Part shown: piece by piece, positions 29,032 through 39,621 of the stretch | Layout of the letters: the number at the start of each line of letters is the position of its first letter | How positions within the stretch are numbered: position 1 is the first letter of the stretch | Source: Collimonas sp. PA-H2 | GTDB taxonomy: Bacteria > Pseudomonadota > Gammaproteobacteria > Burkholderiales > Burkholderiaceae_D | Assembly (NCBI RefSeq): GCF_002564105.1 | Contig: NZ_PDBX01000002.1 | Coordinates: 310,001 to 374,000, forward strand | Direction of reading: 5' to 3' | DNA: 64,000 nt | Made by a program: the position numbers and the translations under genes | Notes under the pieces: generated by a model | Database searches by the model: none | What the model saw: only the letters and a program-made list of their open reading frames with translations | What the model was told of the DNA's origin: nothing

Positions 29032-31128
29032 TTATTTGAACGGATACGGCATGAACCAAACCAGGAAACCCAGCACGCCGATGATCATCACGAACGCATA
29101 GTGATAGATGTAGCCGGATTGCCAGAGACGGGTGATCTTCGAGAACCAGTTGACCGCCTTGGCGCTGCCGTTGACGATCAAGCCGTCGATCAGGCCACGG
29201 TCGCCGGCATTCCACAAGCCGCGACCCAGCATGCGGGCGCCGCCGGCAAACACGATGTCGTTGAACTTGTCCATATAGTATTTGTTGTCGAGCAGCGTGA
29301 AGATCGGCAGAAACTTCTGCTTGATCGCTGCCGGCAGACGCGGATTGGCCATGTAGCAGTAGTACGCTGACGCTACGCCGGCGATCGCCAGCCACAGCGG
29401 CGCCGAGCCGAATGCGTGCGCGACCATGCCGATCGGGCCGTGGAAATCGCTGCGCAGTTCTTCCATCGCATGGTGAGCTTCGTTGACGAAAATCACATCC
29501 TTGAAGAAGCTGCCGAACAACATCGGTTCGATTGCAAAGAAACCGATGACGGCGGATGGAATCGCCAGCATGACCAGCGGCAGCGTCACCACCCAAGGCG
29601 ACTCGTGCGGCTTCTGACCTGGGGCCAGGCCGTGATGCTCGTGCTCTTCTTCGGCCTCGTCATGATGGGCGTCGTGCGCATCGTGAGCAGCATGGGCGTC
29701 GTTGGCCGCATGCGCCGGCGCATGGTGGCCATGGTCATCGTGCGCCTTGCCGAAACGTTCTTCGCCATGGAACACCATGAAGTACATGCGGAAGGAATAG
29801 AAGGCGGTCACGAAGACGCTGGCCAGCACGGCGAAATAGGCAAAACCGGAGCCGAACAAAGTCGATGCATGCGCCGCTTCGATGATGCTGTCCTTGGAAT
29901 AGAAGCCAGAGAAGAATGGCGTGCCGATCAGGGCCAGCGAACCGACCAGCGAAGTGATCCAGGTGATCGGCATGTATTTGCGCAGGCCGCCCATGTTGCG
30001 CATGTCCTGGTCGTGGTGCAGGCCGATGATCACGGAGCCGGCGCCAAGGAACAGCAAAGCCTTGAAGAAGGCGTGCGTCATCAGGTGGAACACCGCCACC
30101 GAGTAGGCTGAAGCGCCCAGCGCCACGGTCATGTAGCCCAACTGCGACAAGGTCGAGTATGCAACCACGCGCTTGATGTCGGTCTGGATCACGCCGAGGA
30201 AGCCCATGAACAGTGCCGTGATCGAGCCGATGATCAGGATGAAGGACAAGGCGGTATCGGACAGCTCGAACAGCGGCGACATGCGGGTCACCATGAAGAT
30301 ACCGGCGGTCACCATGGTCGCCGCGTGGATCAGTGCGGAAATCGGGGTCGGACCTTCCATCGAATCCGGCAACCAGACGTGCAGCGGGAACTGCGCCGAC
30401 TTACCCATGGCGCCGATGAACAGGCAGATGCAGGCCACGGTCAGCAGCATCCAGTCGCTGCCCGGCAGGGTCAGTTGCGCCAGGATGCCCTTTTGCGCGA
30501 ACACTTCGGTGTAGTTCATCGAGCCGGAATATGCCAGCAGCAAACCGATGCCGAGGATGAAGCCGAAGTCGCCGACACGGTTGACCAGGAAGGCTTTCAT
30601 GTTGGCGAAGATCGCCGTCGGACGGGTGTACCAGAAACCAATCAGCAGATACGACACCAGGCCCACCGCTTCCCAGCCGAAGAACAGCTGCAGGAAGTTG
30701 TTGCTCATGACCAGCATCAGCATCGAGAAGGTGAACAGGGAGATGTAGGAGAAGAAGCGGTTATAGCCTTCGTCGTCCTTCATGTAGCCGATGGTGTAGA
30801 TATGCACCATCAGCGAGACAAAGGTCACCACGCACATCATCATCGCGGTCAGGCTGTCGATCAGGAAGCCGACCTCCAGCTTGACGCCGCCGACCGTCAT
30901 CCAGGTGTACAAGGTGCCATTGAACGTGGCGCCGTCGATCACCTGCAGCAAGGTCTGCATGGAAATGATCAGGGCGATCAGCACGCCCAGGATCGTGACC
31001 GTATGCGAGGTCTTGCGACCGACCAGATTGCCGAAGAATTTGGTACCGAATAAGCCCGCGATCGCGGCACCAGCCAGGGGTGCCAACGGTACGGCAAGAA
31101 GTAATTGTGGGTTAAGTTGCCCCGCCAT
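29032..31128 (-). CDS. nuoL: NADH-quinone oxidoreductase subunit L, with a His-rich loop
   Basis: This 698-aa protein is the largest antiporter-like subunit, with the lateral helix expected at the C-terminus. Seen motifs are FFGWEAVGLVSYLLIGFW, GKSAQFPLHVWLPDSMEGPTP and KRVVAYSTLSQLGYM. Between two late helices (roughly residues 458-503) lies an inserted hydrophilic loop made almost only of His, Asp, Ala and Glu (HDDHGHHAPAH, HDAHDAHHDE, EEEHEHHG). Such a loop could bind metal; it is longer than in E. coli NuoL. Otherwise the protein is complete. Confidence 0.97.
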   Translation of the reverse strand: MAGQLNPQLLLAVPLAPLAGAAIAGLFGTKFFGNLVGRKTSHTVTILGVLIALIISMQTLLQVIDGATFNGTLYTWMTVGGVKLEVGFLIDSLTAMMMCVVTFVSLMVHIYTIGYMKDDEGYNRFFSYISLFTFSMLMLVMSNNFLQLFFGWEAVGLVSYLLIGFWYTRPTAIFANMKAFLVNRVGDFGFILGIGLLLAYSGSMNYTEVFAQKGILAQLTLPGSDWMLLTVACICLFIGAMGKSAQFPLHVWLPDSMEGPTPISALIHAATMVTAGIFMVTRMSPLFELSDTALSFILIIGSITALFMGFLGVIQTDIKRVVAYSTLSQLGYMTVALGASAYSVAVFHLMTHAFFKALLFLGAGSVIIGLHHDQDMRNMGGLRKYMPITWITSLVGSLALIGTPFFSGFYSKDSIIEAAHASTLFGSGFAYFAVLASVFVTAFYSFRMYFMVFHGEERFGKAHDDHGHHAPAHAANDAHAAHDAHDAHHDEAEEEHEHHGLAPGQKPHESPWVVTLPLVMLAIPSAVIGFFAIEPMLFGSFFKDVIFVNEAHHAMEELRSDFHGPIGMVAHAFGSAPLWLAIAGVASAYYCYMANPRLPAAIKQKFLPIFTLLDNKYYMDKFNDIVFAGGARMLGRGLWNAGDRGLIDGLIVNGSAKAVNWFSKITRLWQSGYIYHYAFVMIIGVLGFLVWFMPYPFK

Positions 31129-31211
31129 GATGAACCTTATCTTTATTCGTTATTTGTTGTCTGCGTACTCTTCACATGCCTCGCCAGCCCTCGCCGGCAA
31201 GACAAACCTCG

Positions 31212-31520
31212 TCAACCCTTCAGGCTATCGAGATCCTCCACGTTGATGGTGTCCAGGTTACGGAACAACGCCACCAGAATCGCCAGGCCGATCGCCGCTT
31301 CAGCGGCAGCTACCGTGAGGATGAAGAAAACGAAAATCTGCCCTGCCGCATCACCCAGGTAATACGAAAAGGCGATGAAGTTCATGTTCACCGCCAGCAG
31401 CATCAATTCGATTGCCATCAGCAATACGATCAGATTCTTGCGGTTCAGAAAAATGCCGACGACGCCGATCGAGAACAGGATCGCGCCGAGGATCAGATAG
31501 TGAGCGAGCGAAAGTACCAT
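31212..31520 (-). CDS. nuoK: NADH-quinone oxidoreductase subunit K
   Basis: This 102-aa three-helix subunit carries the two conserved membrane glutamates: E38 in [13 protein letters not shown] and E72 in [10 protein letters not shown]. These lie in the proton path between the quinone site and the antiporter subunits. Length and spacing match MrpC/NuoK. It follows nuoJ by 12 bases and precedes nuoL by 83 bases. Confidence 0.97.
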   Translation of the reverse strand: MVLSLAHYLILGAILFSIGVVGIFLNRKNLIVLLMAIELMLLAVNMNFIAFSYYLGDAAGQIFVFFILTVAAAEAAIGLAILVALFRNLDTINVEDLDSLKG

Positions 31521-31532
31521 GTTGCGTCCTTG

Positions 31533-32198
31533 TTATTTTTGTGGGGCTGGCGGCGCAGCCGGAGTGGCCGGAGCAACAGGCACGGCTGGTGCGATCGGAT
31601 CCATCTTGGCTTCCGATTTCATCTTGACGATGCGCACGCGGTCGGTGCTCTTGACCTTGACGGCGGCCGAAGGCGCGAAATACTTGCTGTCCTTGCGGCG
31701 ACGCAGGGTCAGCGCAACCGCAGCCACGATCGCCACCAGCAGGATCACTGCGGCGATTTCAAAGGCATACACGTATTCGGTGTAGATCAGCTTACCCAGT
31801 TCCTTGGTGTTGCCGATGTTGGCGGAGATCGCCGGCACGTCGGCGTCGCCGCCCTGGAAACCGTGGAATATGACGCCAGCCATTTCCAGCACGATGATGG
31901 TGCCGACCGTGGCTCCAAGCGGGAAGTAACCCCAGAATCCCTCTCGCATTTTCTCAATATTGACATCCAGCATCATCACCACGAACAGGAACAGCACCAT
32001 CACGGCGCCGACATACACCAGCACCAGCACGATAGAAAGGAATTCAGCTTTGAGCAGCATCCAGATACCGGCTGCGGAGAAGAACGCCAGCACCAGGAAC
32101 AGCGCAGAGTGCACCGGATTGCGGGCGGTGATAACGCGCAAGGCGGCCAGCACCAGCACCACCGAAAACGCGTAAAAAAGAAAGGTCTTAAATTCCAT
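31533..32198 (-). CDS. nuoJ: NADH-quinone oxidoreductase subunit J
   Basis: The product is 221 aa with five predicted helices. The third helix region VLVYVGAVMVLFLFVVMM contains the pi-bulge sequence typical of NuoJ, and NPVHSALFLVLAFFSAAG lies before it. The C-terminal ~50 residues are a charged then Pro/Ala-rich tail (PAVPVAPATPAAPPAP) with no counterpart in E. coli; it is probably flexible. A 151-base gap with a repeat lies between it and nuoI. Confidence 0.96.
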   Translation of the reverse strand: MEFKTFLFYAFSVVLVLAALRVITARNPVHSALFLVLAFFSAAGIWMLLKAEFLSIVLVLVYVGAVMVLFLFVVMMLDVNIEKMREGFWGYFPLGATVGTIIVLEMAGVIFHGFQGGDADVPAISANIGNTKELGKLIYTEYVYAFEIAAVILLVAIVAAVALTLRRRKDSKYFAPSAAVKVKSTDRVRIVKMKSEAKMDPIAPAVPVAPATPAAPPAPQK

Positions 32199-32236
32199 AA
32201 TGGCCCAGAAAGTCGGCTAAAAAAGCTTCATTAATT

Positions 32237-32340
32237 ACTAGAACTGCGTACTAGAACTGCGTCATTCCCGCGCATGCGGCAATCCATGTTAGTCAACAAC
32301 CTGGATTCCCCACCTTGGTGCCCACGTTCGCGAGGATGAC
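32237..32340. repeat. Palindromic element, family C copy 1, in the nuoI-nuoJ gap
   Basis: The stretch 32261-32340 opens with GTCATTCCCGCG and ends with CGAGGATGAC, an imperfect inverted repeat with TGGATTCC/AATCCA inside. Just before it lies a perfect 13-base tandem duplication, ACTAGAACTGCGT, at 32237-32249 and 32250-32262. A better preserved copy is at 36347. Confidence 0.75.
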
Positions 32341-32349
32341 GGCATTTGA

Positions 32350-32838
32350 CTAGCGATATGCAGCATCCGCTGCGCGTGCCGCAGCAATTTCAGGTTCGTA
32401 ACGATCGCCCACCGCCAGCAGCATTTCTTTGGTGTAGTACAGATCGCCGCGTTTTTCACCGTGGTATTCCAGGATGTGGGTCTCGACGATCGAATCGACC
32501 GGGCAAGACTCTTCGCAGAAACCGCAGAAAATGCATTTGGTCAGATCGATATCGTAGCGCGTGGTGCGGCGCGAACCGTCGGCACGCTGTTCCGATTCAA
32601 TCGTGATGGCCATTGCCGGGCACACTGCTTCGCACAGTTTGCAGGCGATGCAGCGCTCTTCGCCGTTCGGGTAGCGGCGCAGCGCGTGCAGGCCGCGGAA
32701 ACGCGGCGACTGCGGCGTCTTCTCTTCCGGGAACAGTATCGTAATCTTGCGTGCAAACAGGTAGCGCCCGGTCAGACGCAATCCCTTGAGCAGCTCCAGC
32801 AGCATCAGACTGCCGAAAAAATCCTTGATGGCTTCCAT
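32350..32838 (-). CDS. nuoI: NADH-quinone oxidoreductase subunit I
   Basis: This 162-aa ferredoxin-like subunit bridges the hydrophilic arm to the membrane. It has two complete 4Fe-4S motifs: C63, C66, C69, C73 ([12 protein letters not shown]) and C102, C105, C108, C112 ([12 protein letters not shown]). The N-terminal amphipathic helix (residues 1-30) docks to NuoH. The start at ATG 32838 gives the standard length. nuoH lies 17 bases upstream. Confidence 0.97.
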   Translation of the reverse strand: MEAIKDFFGSLMLLELLKGLRLTGRYLFARKITILFPEEKTPQSPRFRGLHALRRYPNGEERCIACKLCEAVCPAMAITIESEQRADGSRRTTRYDIDLTKCIFCGFCEESCPVDSIVETHILEYHGEKRGDLYYTKEMLLAVGDRYEPEIAAARAADAAYR

Positions 32839-32855
32839 TTACTCTATACCTTCCA

Positions 32856-33926
32856 TTACTTCCAGATATTCCATGGACTTTGAATCCAGGCTGCGACGAT
32901 CACCAGATACACGAGAATCAGGGGGATGAATACTTTCCAGCCCAGGCGCATGATCTGGTCATAGCGATAACGCGGGAACGAGGCACGCACCCAGATGAAC
33001 ACCGACAGCATGAAGAAGGTCTTCGCACCGAGCCAGATCCAGCCCGGGATCCAATCCAGCAGCGCCAGCGGCGAAGCCCAGCCGCCCATGAACAGCAGCG
33101 CCGTCAGGATCGACACCAGGATCATGTTGGCGTACTCAGCCAGGAAGAACATTGCGAACGACATGCCCGAGTACTCGATCATGTGGCCGGCCACGATTTC
33201 CGATTCGCCTTCCACCACGTCAAACGGGTGACGGTTGGTTTCGGCGATGCCGGAGATGAAATAGATCAGGAACACAGGCAGCAGCGACAGCCAGTTCCAG
33301 GACAGGAAGCCGACGCCATGATCGAAGAAATAGCCCTTGCTCTGCGCGTTGACGATATCGATCAGGTTCAGGCTGCCCGACACCATCAGCACGATCACGA
33401 GGGCGAAGCCCATCGAGATTTCGTAGGACACCATCTGCGCCGAGGCACGCATCGCGCCGAGGAAAGCGTACTTGGAGTTGGAAGCCCAGCCGGCGATGAT
33501 CACGCCGTAGACTTCCATCGATGTGATGGCCATCACGAACAGCAGGCCGGCGTTGACGTTGGCCAGCACGGTTTCCGGACCGAACGGCACCACCGCCCAG
33601 GCCGCCAGTGCCGGCATGATAGTCATGATCGGTGCGATGAAGAACAAGATCTTGTTGGCGCGCGTCGGTACTGTTACTTCCTTCAGTAGCAGCTTGACGG
33701 CGTCGGCGATCGGTTGCAGCAAGCCGGCCGGACCAACCCGGTTAGGACCGATGCGGATATGCATCCAGCCGATCAGCTTGCGTTCCCAGTAAGTCATGTA
33801 GGCCACGCACAGCAGCAGCGGCACCAGCACGACGATGATCTTGATCAGGTTCCAGACCAGGGGCCAGAGGCCGCCGAGCAAGTCGGCGCCGGTGGCGTTG
33901 ATGGCGGTGATGAAATGATCCATCAT
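32856..33926 (-). CDS. nuoH: NADH-quinone oxidoreductase subunit H
   Basis: This 356-aa membrane subunit builds the quinone entry channel. Family marks are [20 protein letters not shown], the loop [20 protein letters not shown] with its acidic residues, and [16 protein letters not shown] near the end. About eight helices are visible. Its ATG overlaps the nuoG stop (ATGA), which suggests coupled translation. Confidence 0.97.
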   Translation of the reverse strand: MMDHFITAINATGADLLGGLWPLVWNLIKIIVVLVPLLLCVAYMTYWERKLIGWMHIRIGPNRVGPAGLLQPIADAVKLLLKEVTVPTRANKILFFIAPIMTIMPALAAWAVVPFGPETVLANVNAGLLFVMAITSMEVYGVIIAGWASNSKYAFLGAMRASAQMVSYEISMGFALVIVLMVSGSLNLIDIVNAQSKGYFFDHGVGFLSWNWLSLLPVFLIYFISGIAETNRHPFDVVEGESEIVAGHMIEYSGMSFAMFFLAEYANMILVSILTALLFMGGWASPLALLDWIPGWIWLGAKTFFMLSVFIWVRASFPRYRYDQIMRLGWKVFIPLILVYLVIVAAWIQSPWNIWK

Positions 33927-36265
33927 GCTTTCTCCACTACGATAGAACCAAACATCGCGCCCAAGGCTGCGGTCGAGGCATGCGAAGCGGCTACCCGCAC
34001 CACATTTTCCGGCAAGGATGCGTCAATCGCTGCCAGCAGCGAAGCACTACCCTGCCCTTGCTTGACAGTCACGCGGTCGCCACCGGCGATGCCTAGTTTA
34101 GCCGCCAGCGCTGCTGGCAACCATGCTTGCGGCGCCTGGCCGTCCGCGGTTTCCTGCAGCGATGCCGCACGCCGGACTACGGCGTCGCCAAAATAGATAG
34201 GCACGTCGGCAATCCGTTCCAGCGCGCCGTCGGCGACTTGCGCTACAGCTTGCGGCTGCAGGTCGCTGATATTATTCAGGCCGGCTGCCTGCTTGGCCGC
34301 GGCGACTTCGCCGGTGCCCAGCACTTCGTCGCGGATCGCTTCCGAAGTGTCATAGTCGAAACCAGCCAGGCCCAGCAGGTTACCCAGCACGCGCAATACC
34401 TTCCAGGCAGGACGGGCATCGCCGGCAGGACGCACGGTGCCGTTGAAGCTTTGGGCGCGGCCTTCGCAGTTGACGAAGGTGCCGGAAGTTTCGGTGAACG
34501 GTGCGATCGGCAGCAGTACGTCGGCGTAATCGGCGCCATGCTTGTAAGCGGACAGTGTGACCACCATCTCGGCTTGCTTCAGCGCCGCAACCGCGACTTG
34601 CGGATCGAAGCTGTCCAGTTCCGGTTCAGCGTTCAGCAGCACATAAGCTTTGTGCGGTTGCGCGAAAATCTGTTGTGCGTTGCGGCCCTTGCCGGCAGCA
34701 GGCAAGGCATTTGCCCAGTAACCGCCGACGGTGTTGCCGGCTTCTGTCAGGTAACCGAACTTGGCGTCGGTCTGCTGCGCGATCCATTGCGCTACAGCGT
34801 GCAATTGCGACGCTTGCGGATGCTGCGCCGCTGCGTTGCCTAGCAATACTGCCTTGGCGTCGCCCGACAACAGGCTGGCCGCGGTCTGCTTGGCTGCCGC
34901 CGATGGCTCGACATGCTCGAAGCCGGCCGGCGCCGCCACGCTCTTGGCTTGCGCCACGGCGACCGCTACTTCGCCCAGCGCCGCCAGCCAGGCTGACGGT
35001 GCGGCGATGATCTTGTTGGCGACCGGCATCAGCAGGTCGTCGTCGGTGGCATGCAGGATACTCAGCTTGGCGCCGCGCTTGACGCTCAGGCGCATGCGGG
35101 CCGACAGCAAAGGATGATCCTTGCGCAGGAAGGAGCCGATGATGAAGGCACGGTTCAGCTGTGCGAATTCATTGATCGACATGCCCAGCCATGGCGTGAC
35201 CTTGCCGTCCAGCGCGAAATCGGATTGGCGCAGGCGGAAATCGATGTTTTCGGAACCCAGGCCGCGCACCACTTTTTGCAGCAGCGACAGTTCTTCCAGG
35301 GTCGAATACGGCGTGCCGACAGCGGCGATTGCATCGGCGCCGTGTTCGTGGCGGATGTTGCGTAAACCGTGCGCGACATATTCCAGCGCGGTTTGCCATT
35401 CGACTTCCTGCCACTTGCCGTCTTGCTTCAGCATCGGCTTGGTCAGACGCTCGGCGCTGTTCAAGCCTTCATAGGCGAAGCGGTCCTTGTCCGACAGCCA
35501 GCATTCGTTGACGTCGTTGTTTTCCAGCGGCAGCACGCGCATCACCTTGCCGGACTTGACTTGCACCACCAGATTGGCGCCCAGGCCGTCATGCGGGCTG
35601 ACCGATTTGCGGCGCGACAATTCCCAGGTACGGGCGCTGTAGCGGAACGGTTTCGATGTCAGCGCGCCGACCGGACACAGGTCGATCATGTTGCCGGACA
35701 GTTCGGAATTGACAGTCTTGCCGACGAAAGTAGTGATTTCGGAATGCTCGCCGCGGCCGACCATGCCGAATTCCATCACGCCGGCAATTTCCTGGCCAAA
35801 GCGGACGCAACGGGTGCACTGGATGCAACGACTCATTTCCTGCATGGAGATCAGCGGACCGGCGTCTTTCGGCGCCACTACACGCTTCTCTTCTTCGTAG
35901 CGGGACGACGATTTGCCGTAGCCGACCGCCAGATCCTGCAGCTGACACTCGCCGCCCTGGTCGCAGATCGGGCAATCCAGCGGGTGGTTGATCAGCAGGA
36001 ATTCCATCACGCTCTTTTGCGCGGTAGTGGCCTTGTCGCTGGCGGTGCGCACGATCATGCCGGCGGTCACCGGCGTGGCGCAGGCCGGCAGGGCCTTGGG
36101 CGCTTTTTCCACCTCGACCAGACACATGCGGCAGTTGGCCGCGATGGAGAGTTTTTTGTGATAGCAGAAATGAGGAATGTAGGTGCCAATCTTGTTGGCA
36201 GCATCCATTACCATGCTGCCCTCTTGGACTTCCACTTTCTTGCCGTCTATTTCGATTTCAACCAT
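33923..36265 (-). CDS. nuoG: NADH-quinone oxidoreductase subunit G
   Basis: This 780-aa iron-sulfur subunit carries a 2Fe-2S cluster (C34, C45, C48, C62: [16 protein letters not shown], then CAT), a His/Cys cluster ([15 protein letters not shown]), a 4Fe-4S cluster ([10 protein letters not shown] and a later CPVGAL), and a molybdopterin-oxidoreductase-like C-terminal region without a cofactor site. The C-terminal half is Ala/Gln-rich and less conserved, as is usual for betaproteobacteria. It is coupled to nuoH, while a repeat lies between it and nuoF. Confidence 0.97.
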   Translation of the reverse strand: MVEIEIDGKKVEVQEGSMVMDAANKIGTYIPHFCYHKKLSIAANCRMCLVEVEKAPKALPACATPVTAGMIVRTASDKATTAQKSVMEFLLINHPLDCPICDQGGECQLQDLAVGYGKSSSRYEEEKRVVAPKDAGPLISMQEMSRCIQCTRCVRFGQEIAGVMEFGMVGRGEHSEITTFVGKTVNSELSGNMIDLCPVGALTSKPFRYSARTWELSRRKSVSPHDGLGANLVVQVKSGKVMRVLPLENNDVNECWLSDKDRFAYEGLNSAERLTKPMLKQDGKWQEVEWQTALEYVAHGLRNIRHEHGADAIAAVGTPYSTLEELSLLQKVVRGLGSENIDFRLRQSDFALDGKVTPWLGMSINEFAQLNRAFIIGSFLRKDHPLLSARMRLSVKRGAKLSILHATDDDLLMPVANKIIAAPSAWLAALGEVAVAVAQAKSVAAPAGFEHVEPSAAAKQTAASLLSGDAKAVLLGNAAAQHPQASQLHAVAQWIAQQTDAKFGYLTEAGNTVGGYWANALPAAGKGRNAQQIFAQPHKAYVLLNAEPELDSFDPQVAVAALKQAEMVVTLSAYKHGADYADVLLPIAPFTETSGTFVNCEGRAQSFNGTVRPAGDARPAWKVLRVLGNLLGLAGFDYDTSEAIRDEVLGTGEVAAAKQAAGLNNISDLQPQAVAQVADGALERIADVPIYFGDAVVRRAASLQETADGQAPQAWLPAALAAKLGIAGGDRVTVKQGQGSASLLAAIDASLPENVVRVAASHASTAALGAMFGSIVVEKA

Positions 36266-36346
36266 GGCTTTTGCTTTTCTTGCCTAAGTGTTTTTACGCG
36301 CTATTTGCGCCGTACCTTACATAACCCTACCCGGCTACGTGCCCCG

Positions 36347-36425
36347 GTCATTCCCGCGAACGCGGGAATCCATCTTAGCTGCAATCCTAGGCAGTAACAT
36401 GGATCCCCGCGTTCGCGGGGATGAC
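36347..36425. repeat. Palindromic element, family C copy 2, in the nuoF-nuoG gap
   Basis: The outer arms 36347-36372 and 36400-36425 are inverted copies of each other at 24 of 26 positions, each with an inner palindrome CCCGCGAACGCGGG or CCCCGCGTTCGCGGGG. This is a common dispersed proteobacterial repeat type. It lies in the 173-base gap between nuoF and nuoG and ends 14 bases after the nuoF stop. Confidence 0.9.
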
Positions 36426-36438
36426 GTTGTAGTTAGCC

Positions 36439-37734
36439 TTAAACATACGCCGGCACCAAGCAATGCTTATGCTCGATGTGATATTCAAATTCTTCGCGAT
36501 AATTCTTGAGGAAACCGCGCACCGGCATTGCTGCCGCATCGCCGAGCGCGCAGATGGTGCGGCCCATGATGTTGCCGGCTACCGTATCCAGCAGATCCAT
36601 GTCTTCCGGGCGGCCGTGGCCGGTTTCGATGCGATGCACCAGGCGGTACAGCCAGCCGGTGCCTTCGCGGCATGGCGTGCACTGGCCGCAGGATTCTTCA
36701 AAGTAGAAGTAAGACAGGCGCAGCAGCGATTTCACCATGCAGCGCGTTTCATCCATCACGATCACGGCGCCCGAACCCAGCATCGAGCCGGCCTTGGCGA
36801 TCGAATCGTAATCGAGATCTGTGTCCATCATGACCTCGCCGCGAATCACCGGAGCGGAGGAGCCGCCAGGAATCACAGCCTTGATCTTCTTGCCGCCGCG
36901 CATGCCGCCGGCCAGTTCCATCAGCTTGGCGAACGGCGTGCCGAGCGGCACTTCGTAATTGCCCGGCTTTTCAACGTCGCCCGAGATCGAGAAGATCTTG
37001 GTGCCGCCGTTGTTCGGCTTGCCCAGCGCAGCATAGGCTTCGCCGCCCATGTTCAGCAGGAACGGCACCGCAGCGAAAGTCTCGGTGTTGTTGATGGTGG
37101 TCGGCTTGCCGTACAGGCCGAAGCTGGCAGGGAAAGGCGGCTTGAAGCGCGGCTGTCCCTTCTTGCCTTCCAGCGATTCCAGCAAGGCGGTTTCTTCGCC
37201 GCAGATATAGGCGCCGTAGCCGTGGAATGCGTGCAGCTGGAAATTGAATTCGCTGCCGAAGATCTTGTCGCCCAGGGCGCCGGCGGCGCGCGCCTCTTCC
37301 AGCGCTTCTTCAAAGCGCTCGTAGCCGGACCAGATTTCGCCGTGGATGTAGTTGTAGCCGACCGTGATGCCCATGGCGTAAGCGCCGATGGCCATGCCTT
37401 CGATCAGCGAATGCGGGTTGTAGCGAATGATGTCGCGGTCTTTGAACGTGCCCGGCTCGCCTTCGTCGGTGTTGCAGACCAGGTATTTCTGGCCTGGGAA
37501 CTGGCGCGGCATGAAGCTCCACTTCAGGCCGGTCGGGAAACCCGCGCCGCCGCGGCCGCGCAGCGAACCGGCCTTGAGTTCGGCGATGACTTGTTCCGGC
37601 GTGATTTTTTCAGACAGGATGCGCTTGAGGGCGGTATAGCCGCCGCGCTTGACGTAATCGGCGTAGTGCCAGTTGTTGCCGTCCAGGTCAGCCAGGATCA
37701 GCGGGTTGATGTGACGATTGTGCAGACTGGTCAT
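36439..37734 (-). CDS. nuoF: NADH-quinone oxidoreductase subunit F
   Basis: This 431-aa subunit is the NADH entry point of complex I. The NADH/FMN glycine motif is [13 protein letters not shown] (60-72), and the SLBB region follows. The N3 4Fe-4S cluster is bound by [14 protein letters not shown] and a later Cys in [12 protein letters not shown]. The ATG overlaps the nuoE stop by four bases, so the NuoE-NuoF pair is translated in coupled fashion. Confidence 0.97.
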   Translation of the reverse strand: MTSLHNRHINPLILADLDGNNWHYADYVKRGGYTALKRILSEKITPEQVIAELKAGSLRGRGGAGFPTGLKWSFMPRQFPGQKYLVCNTDEGEPGTFKDRDIIRYNPHSLIEGMAIGAYAMGITVGYNYIHGEIWSGYERFEEALEEARAAGALGDKIFGSEFNFQLHAFHGYGAYICGEETALLESLEGKKGQPRFKPPFPASFGLYGKPTTINNTETFAAVPFLLNMGGEAYAALGKPNNGGTKIFSISGDVEKPGNYEVPLGTPFAKLMELAGGMRGGKKIKAVIPGGSSAPVIRGEVMMDTDLDYDSIAKAGSMLGSGAVIVMDETRCMVKSLLRLSYFYFEESCGQCTPCREGTGWLYRLVHRIETGHGRPEDMDLLDTVAGNIMGRTICALGDAAAMPVRGFLKNYREEFEYHIEHKHCLVPAYV

Positions 37735-38210
37735 TTCTTCAGTTCCTCGATCAAGCCGTCAATCTTTTCGTTCGACATCCAGCTACACATGCGTTTGTTA
37801 TTCACCAGCAGCACCGGCGCATCGCCGCAGGCGCCCATGCATTCGCCTTCCACCAGCGTGAACTGGCCATCGGCCGTGGTTTCACGGAAGCCGATGCCGA
37901 GCTTGTGCTTCAGATGCTCCGCCGCGCGATCGCCGCCGGACAACTGGCATGGCAGGTTGGTGCAGATGCTGATCTTGTGCTTGCCGACCGGCTTGGTGTT
38001 GTACATATTGTAAAAGGTCGCGACTTCCTGCACCGCGATCGCTGGCATGTCGAGGTAATCCGCGACATCCTGCATGGTTTCCGGCGCCAGCCAGCCCTTT
38101 TCGTCTTGCGCGATCGCCAGCGCGGCCATCACCGCTGACTGTTTCTGGTCGGCGGGGAATTTCGCGACTTCGCGATCGATCTTTTTGTATGTATCTTGAC
38201 TTAACAACAT
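37731..38210 (-). CDS. nuoE: NADH-quinone oxidoreductase subunit E
   Basis: The product is 159 aa from ATG 38210, which begins [19 protein letters not shown] as in relatives; the longer frame to 38282 runs into the upstream repeat and is rejected. The thioredoxin-like fold binds a 2Fe-2S cluster through C83, C88 (CTNLPC) and C124, C128 (CMGAC). It pairs with NuoF in the NADH-oxidising tip. A 157-base gap with a family B element separates it from nuoD. Confidence 0.96.
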   Translation of the reverse strand: MLLSQDTYKKIDREVAKFPADQKQSAVMAALAIAQDEKGWLAPETMQDVADYLDMPAIAVQEVATFYNMYNTKPVGKHKISICTNLPCQLSGGDRAAEHLKHKLGIGFRETTADGQFTLVEGECMGACGDAPVLLVNNKRMCSWMSNEKIDGLIEELKK

Positions 38211-38260
38211 GTGTTGGCCATTCGTGCGCGGTGTTTTGCGCGAGTAGTATTTAACAAATT

Positions 38261-38335
38261 GGGAGCAGAGCTCGAGAACCACTGTAGCGTGGCGAATTAC
38301 ACTTCTCGTGCAGCTCTGTCCTCAACTGACTAATA
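38261..38335. repeat. Palindromic element, family B copy 2, in the nuoD-nuoE gap
   Basis: On the minus strand the element reads from TAGTCAGTTGA and GGACAGAGCT to AGCTCTG. Stem arms CAGAGCT/AGCTCTG and GAGAA/TTCTC replace the different arms of the copy at 27401, while the central run around GTAATTCGCCACGCTAC is identical. It is therefore a related hairpin in opposite orientation with changed but still paired stems. Confidence 0.8.
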
Positions 38336-38367
38336 GTTGTAACAACAGCGATTGTTTAACAGCAGCC

Positions 38368-39621
38368 TTAACGGTCAATCTCACCGAACACGATGTCTTG
38401 CGTACCGATGATGGTGACGGCATCGGCGATCATGTGGCCCTTGGCCATTTCGTTCAAACCTTGCAGATGCGGGAAGCCAGGTGCGCGGATCTTCAGGCGG
38501 TAAGGCTTGTTGGCGCCATCGGAGACGATGTAGACGCCGAACTCGCCCTTTGGATGCTCGACTGCGGCATACGCTTCGCCCGGCGGCACATGGAACCCTT
38601 CGGTGAAGAGCTTGAAGTGATGGATCAGCTCTTCCATGTTCGATTTCATGTCGACCCGCGACGACGGCGCAACCTTGTGGTTGGTGGTCATCACCGGGCC
38701 GCTGTTGTTGCGCAGCCATTCTACGCATTGCTTGATGATCCGGTTGGACTGGCGCATTTCTTCCACGCGCACCAGGTAACGGTCATAGCAGTCGCCGTTC
38801 TTGCCGACCGGGATATCGAAGTCCAGCAAATCGTACACTTCGTAGGGCTGCTTCTTGCGCAGATCCCACTCGACGCCGGAACCGCGCAACATGGCGCCGG
38901 TAAAGCCCATGGCCTTGGCGCGCTCTGGCGACACCACGCCGATGCCGACCAGGCGCTGTTTCCAGATGCGGTTGTCGGTCAGCAGGGTTTCGTATTCGTC
39001 GACGTATTTCGGGAAGCGCACGGTAAAGTCTTCGATGAAATCCAGCAGGGAACCCTGGCGGTTTTCATTGAGCGCGCTGATCGCCTTGGCGTTGCGCACC
39101 AGCGAAGCCTTGTGCTGCGGCATGGTGTCCGGCAGGTCGCGATAAACGCCGCCCGGACGGTAGTAAGCCGCATGCATACGGGCGCCGGAAACGGCTTCGT
39201 AGCAATCCATCAAGTCTTCGCGTTCGCGGAATGCGTACAGCAGCACCGCCATCGCACCGACGTCCAACGCATGCGCGCCGATCCACATCAGGTGGTTCAG
39301 CAGACGCGTGATTTCATCGAACATGACGCGGATGTACTGGGCGCGCAGCGGCACTTCCAGGCCCAGCAGGCGTTCGATCGCCATCACATAGCCGTGCTCG
39401 TTGCACATCATCGACACGTAGTCAAGGCGATCCATGTACGGTACGGATTGCAGGTAGGTCTTCTGTTCCGCCAGCTTTTCGGTGCCACGGTGCAGCAAGC
39501 CGATATGCGGGTCGGCACGCTGGATCACCTCGCCGTCCAATTCCAGCACCAGGCGCAAAACGCCGTGCGCGGCCGGATGTTGCGGACCGAAGTTCAGCGT
39601 GTAGTTCTTGATTTCTGCCAT
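38368..39621 (-). CDS. nuoD: NADH-quinone oxidoreductase subunit D
   Basis: This 417-aa subunit (49-kDa type) forms the quinone-binding pocket with NuoB. Seen marks are [16 protein letters not shown] with the pocket His, [33 protein letters not shown], and the C-terminal DIVFGEIDR. The length is full. Its ATG overlaps the nuoC stop as TAATG. Confidence 0.97.
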   Translation of the reverse strand: MAEIKNYTLNFGPQHPAAHGVLRLVLELDGEVIQRADPHIGLLHRGTEKLAEQKTYLQSVPYMDRLDYVSMMCNEHGYVMAIERLLGLEVPLRAQYIRVMFDEITRLLNHLMWIGAHALDVGAMAVLLYAFREREDLMDCYEAVSGARMHAAYYRPGGVYRDLPDTMPQHKASLVRNAKAISALNENRQGSLLDFIEDFTVRFPKYVDEYETLLTDNRIWKQRLVGIGVVSPERAKAMGFTGAMLRGSGVEWDLRKKQPYEVYDLLDFDIPVGKNGDCYDRYLVRVEEMRQSNRIIKQCVEWLRNNSGPVMTTNHKVAPSSRVDMKSNMEELIHHFKLFTEGFHVPPGEAYAAVEHPKGEFGVYIVSDGANKPYRLKIRAPGFPHLQGLNEMAKGHMIADAVTIIGTQDIVFGEIDR

